Below are positions 6,440 to 6,693 of a stretch of DNA of 6,693 nucleotides, in pieces. How positions within the stretch are numbered: position 1 is the first letter of the stretch; each line of letters opens with the position of its first letter. The translations under genes and the position numbers were made by a program. The stretch is from Myxococcales bacterium (GTDB lineage Bacteria > Myxococcota_A > UBA9042 > PHBI01 > JAAZYN01), in assembly GCA_014239625.1 (NCBI GenBank), contig JAAZYN010000202.1, positions 1 through 6,693 of the forward strand, given 5' to 3'. The notes beneath the pieces were generated by a model, which saw only the letters and a list, made by a program, of their open reading frames with translations, was not told the DNA's origin and ran no database searches.

Positions 6440-6693
6440 GCTCGTCCTGCCGGCCCAAATGGTGGGCGGCCCCTCGGCGACAGGCGACAGGCGACAGGCG
6501 ACTGCGCTGCGCTGCGGAGCTGGCCCCGCCAGTGTCCTGCGTGGAAGGCGCGTTGGGTCATTCGGAAGCGCCACGGTCGGATCGAGGTGCGACGACGAAG
6601 GACTGGCAGCGCCAGTTCGAGGAGGAGCAACCCAGAGTCGGACCGAGAGACCTGGATGAGGCGGGCTAACCCGGATAATTCATGGAACTTCGA
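6440..6693. other. Downstream region without a supported complete gene
   Basis: These 254 bases follow the 432-residue gene. A short bulged hairpin (6449-6456 with 6464-6470) lies 10 bases after the stop but has no T-run, so I do not call a terminator. Beyond the heptamer repeat the frames are Arg-rich or short and none has a credible start and signal. The edge of a gene outside the window cannot be excluded. Confidence 0.5.
6477..6503 (+). repeat. Heptamer tandem repeat (GCGACAG)
   Basis: GCGACAG occurs three times in tandem (6477-6497), followed by the partial copy GCGAC (6498-6502). It runs straight into a pentamer repeat, TGCGC twice then TGCGG (6503-6517). It lies 38 bases after the stop of the 432-residue gene, in noncoding DNA. 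Confidence 0.7.

Noticed and set aside
5429..6574. 381-codon minus-strand frame opposite the MopE-like gene
   Set aside because: Antisense shadow. The plus-strand frame has a lipobox, MopE motifs and an in-frame stop just before its start, and is clearly the coding one.
6584..6669. Plus-strand frame reading TTKDWQRQFEEEQPRV before a stop
   Set aside because: Locally protein-like with about 80% GC at third positions, but very short, with no credible start and nothing recognisable. It could be a relic; evidence is insufficient.

Overview
The window carries two large, divergently transcribed genes on GC-rich DNA. Both encode predicted extracytoplasmic lipoproteins made of low-complexity and cysteine-rich modules. 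This style (lipobox, long runs of CDDxxxCTxDxC repeats, MopE-type CDGxDEDCDG motifs, Asp/Gly/Ser/Thr-rich linkers, 70-80% GC at third codon positions) is typical of Myxococcota and related former Deltaproteobacteria. That assignment is an inference from protein style; there is no marker gene in the window.

Layout. Bases 1-158 lie downstream of the large minus-strand gene. They hold no complete gene, but a protein-like reading frame ending at base 71 continues leftwards from the end of that gene in a shifted frame. Bases 159-4604 (minus) encode a 1481-residue lipoprotein. It has an N-terminal domain, a caspase-like (clan CD) domain in which the nucleophile Cys position is Ser, about 850 residues of Cys-rich repeats, and a beta-rich C-terminal domain. 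Bases 4605-5140 are the divergent intergenic region, with several inverted repeats and no gene I can support. Bases 5141-6439 (plus) encode a 432-residue lipoprotein with a long acidic linker, two MopE-like motifs and an unrecognised C-terminal domain. Bases 6440-6693 hold a short heptamer tandem repeat and no convincing complete gene.

How they may work together. Both products should be exported and lipid-anchored, probably on the outer membrane, and both should be rich in disulfides or metal-binding loops. The head-to-head arrangement around one 536-base regulatory region would allow co-regulation, but nothing in the sequence proves a joint function. The best candidate for something undescribed is the large protein: a surface-anchored caspase-fold domain with a Ser in place of the catalytic Cys, on a very long CTDC-type repeat stalk. 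No RNA genes, CRISPR arrays, insertion sequences or origins were seen.
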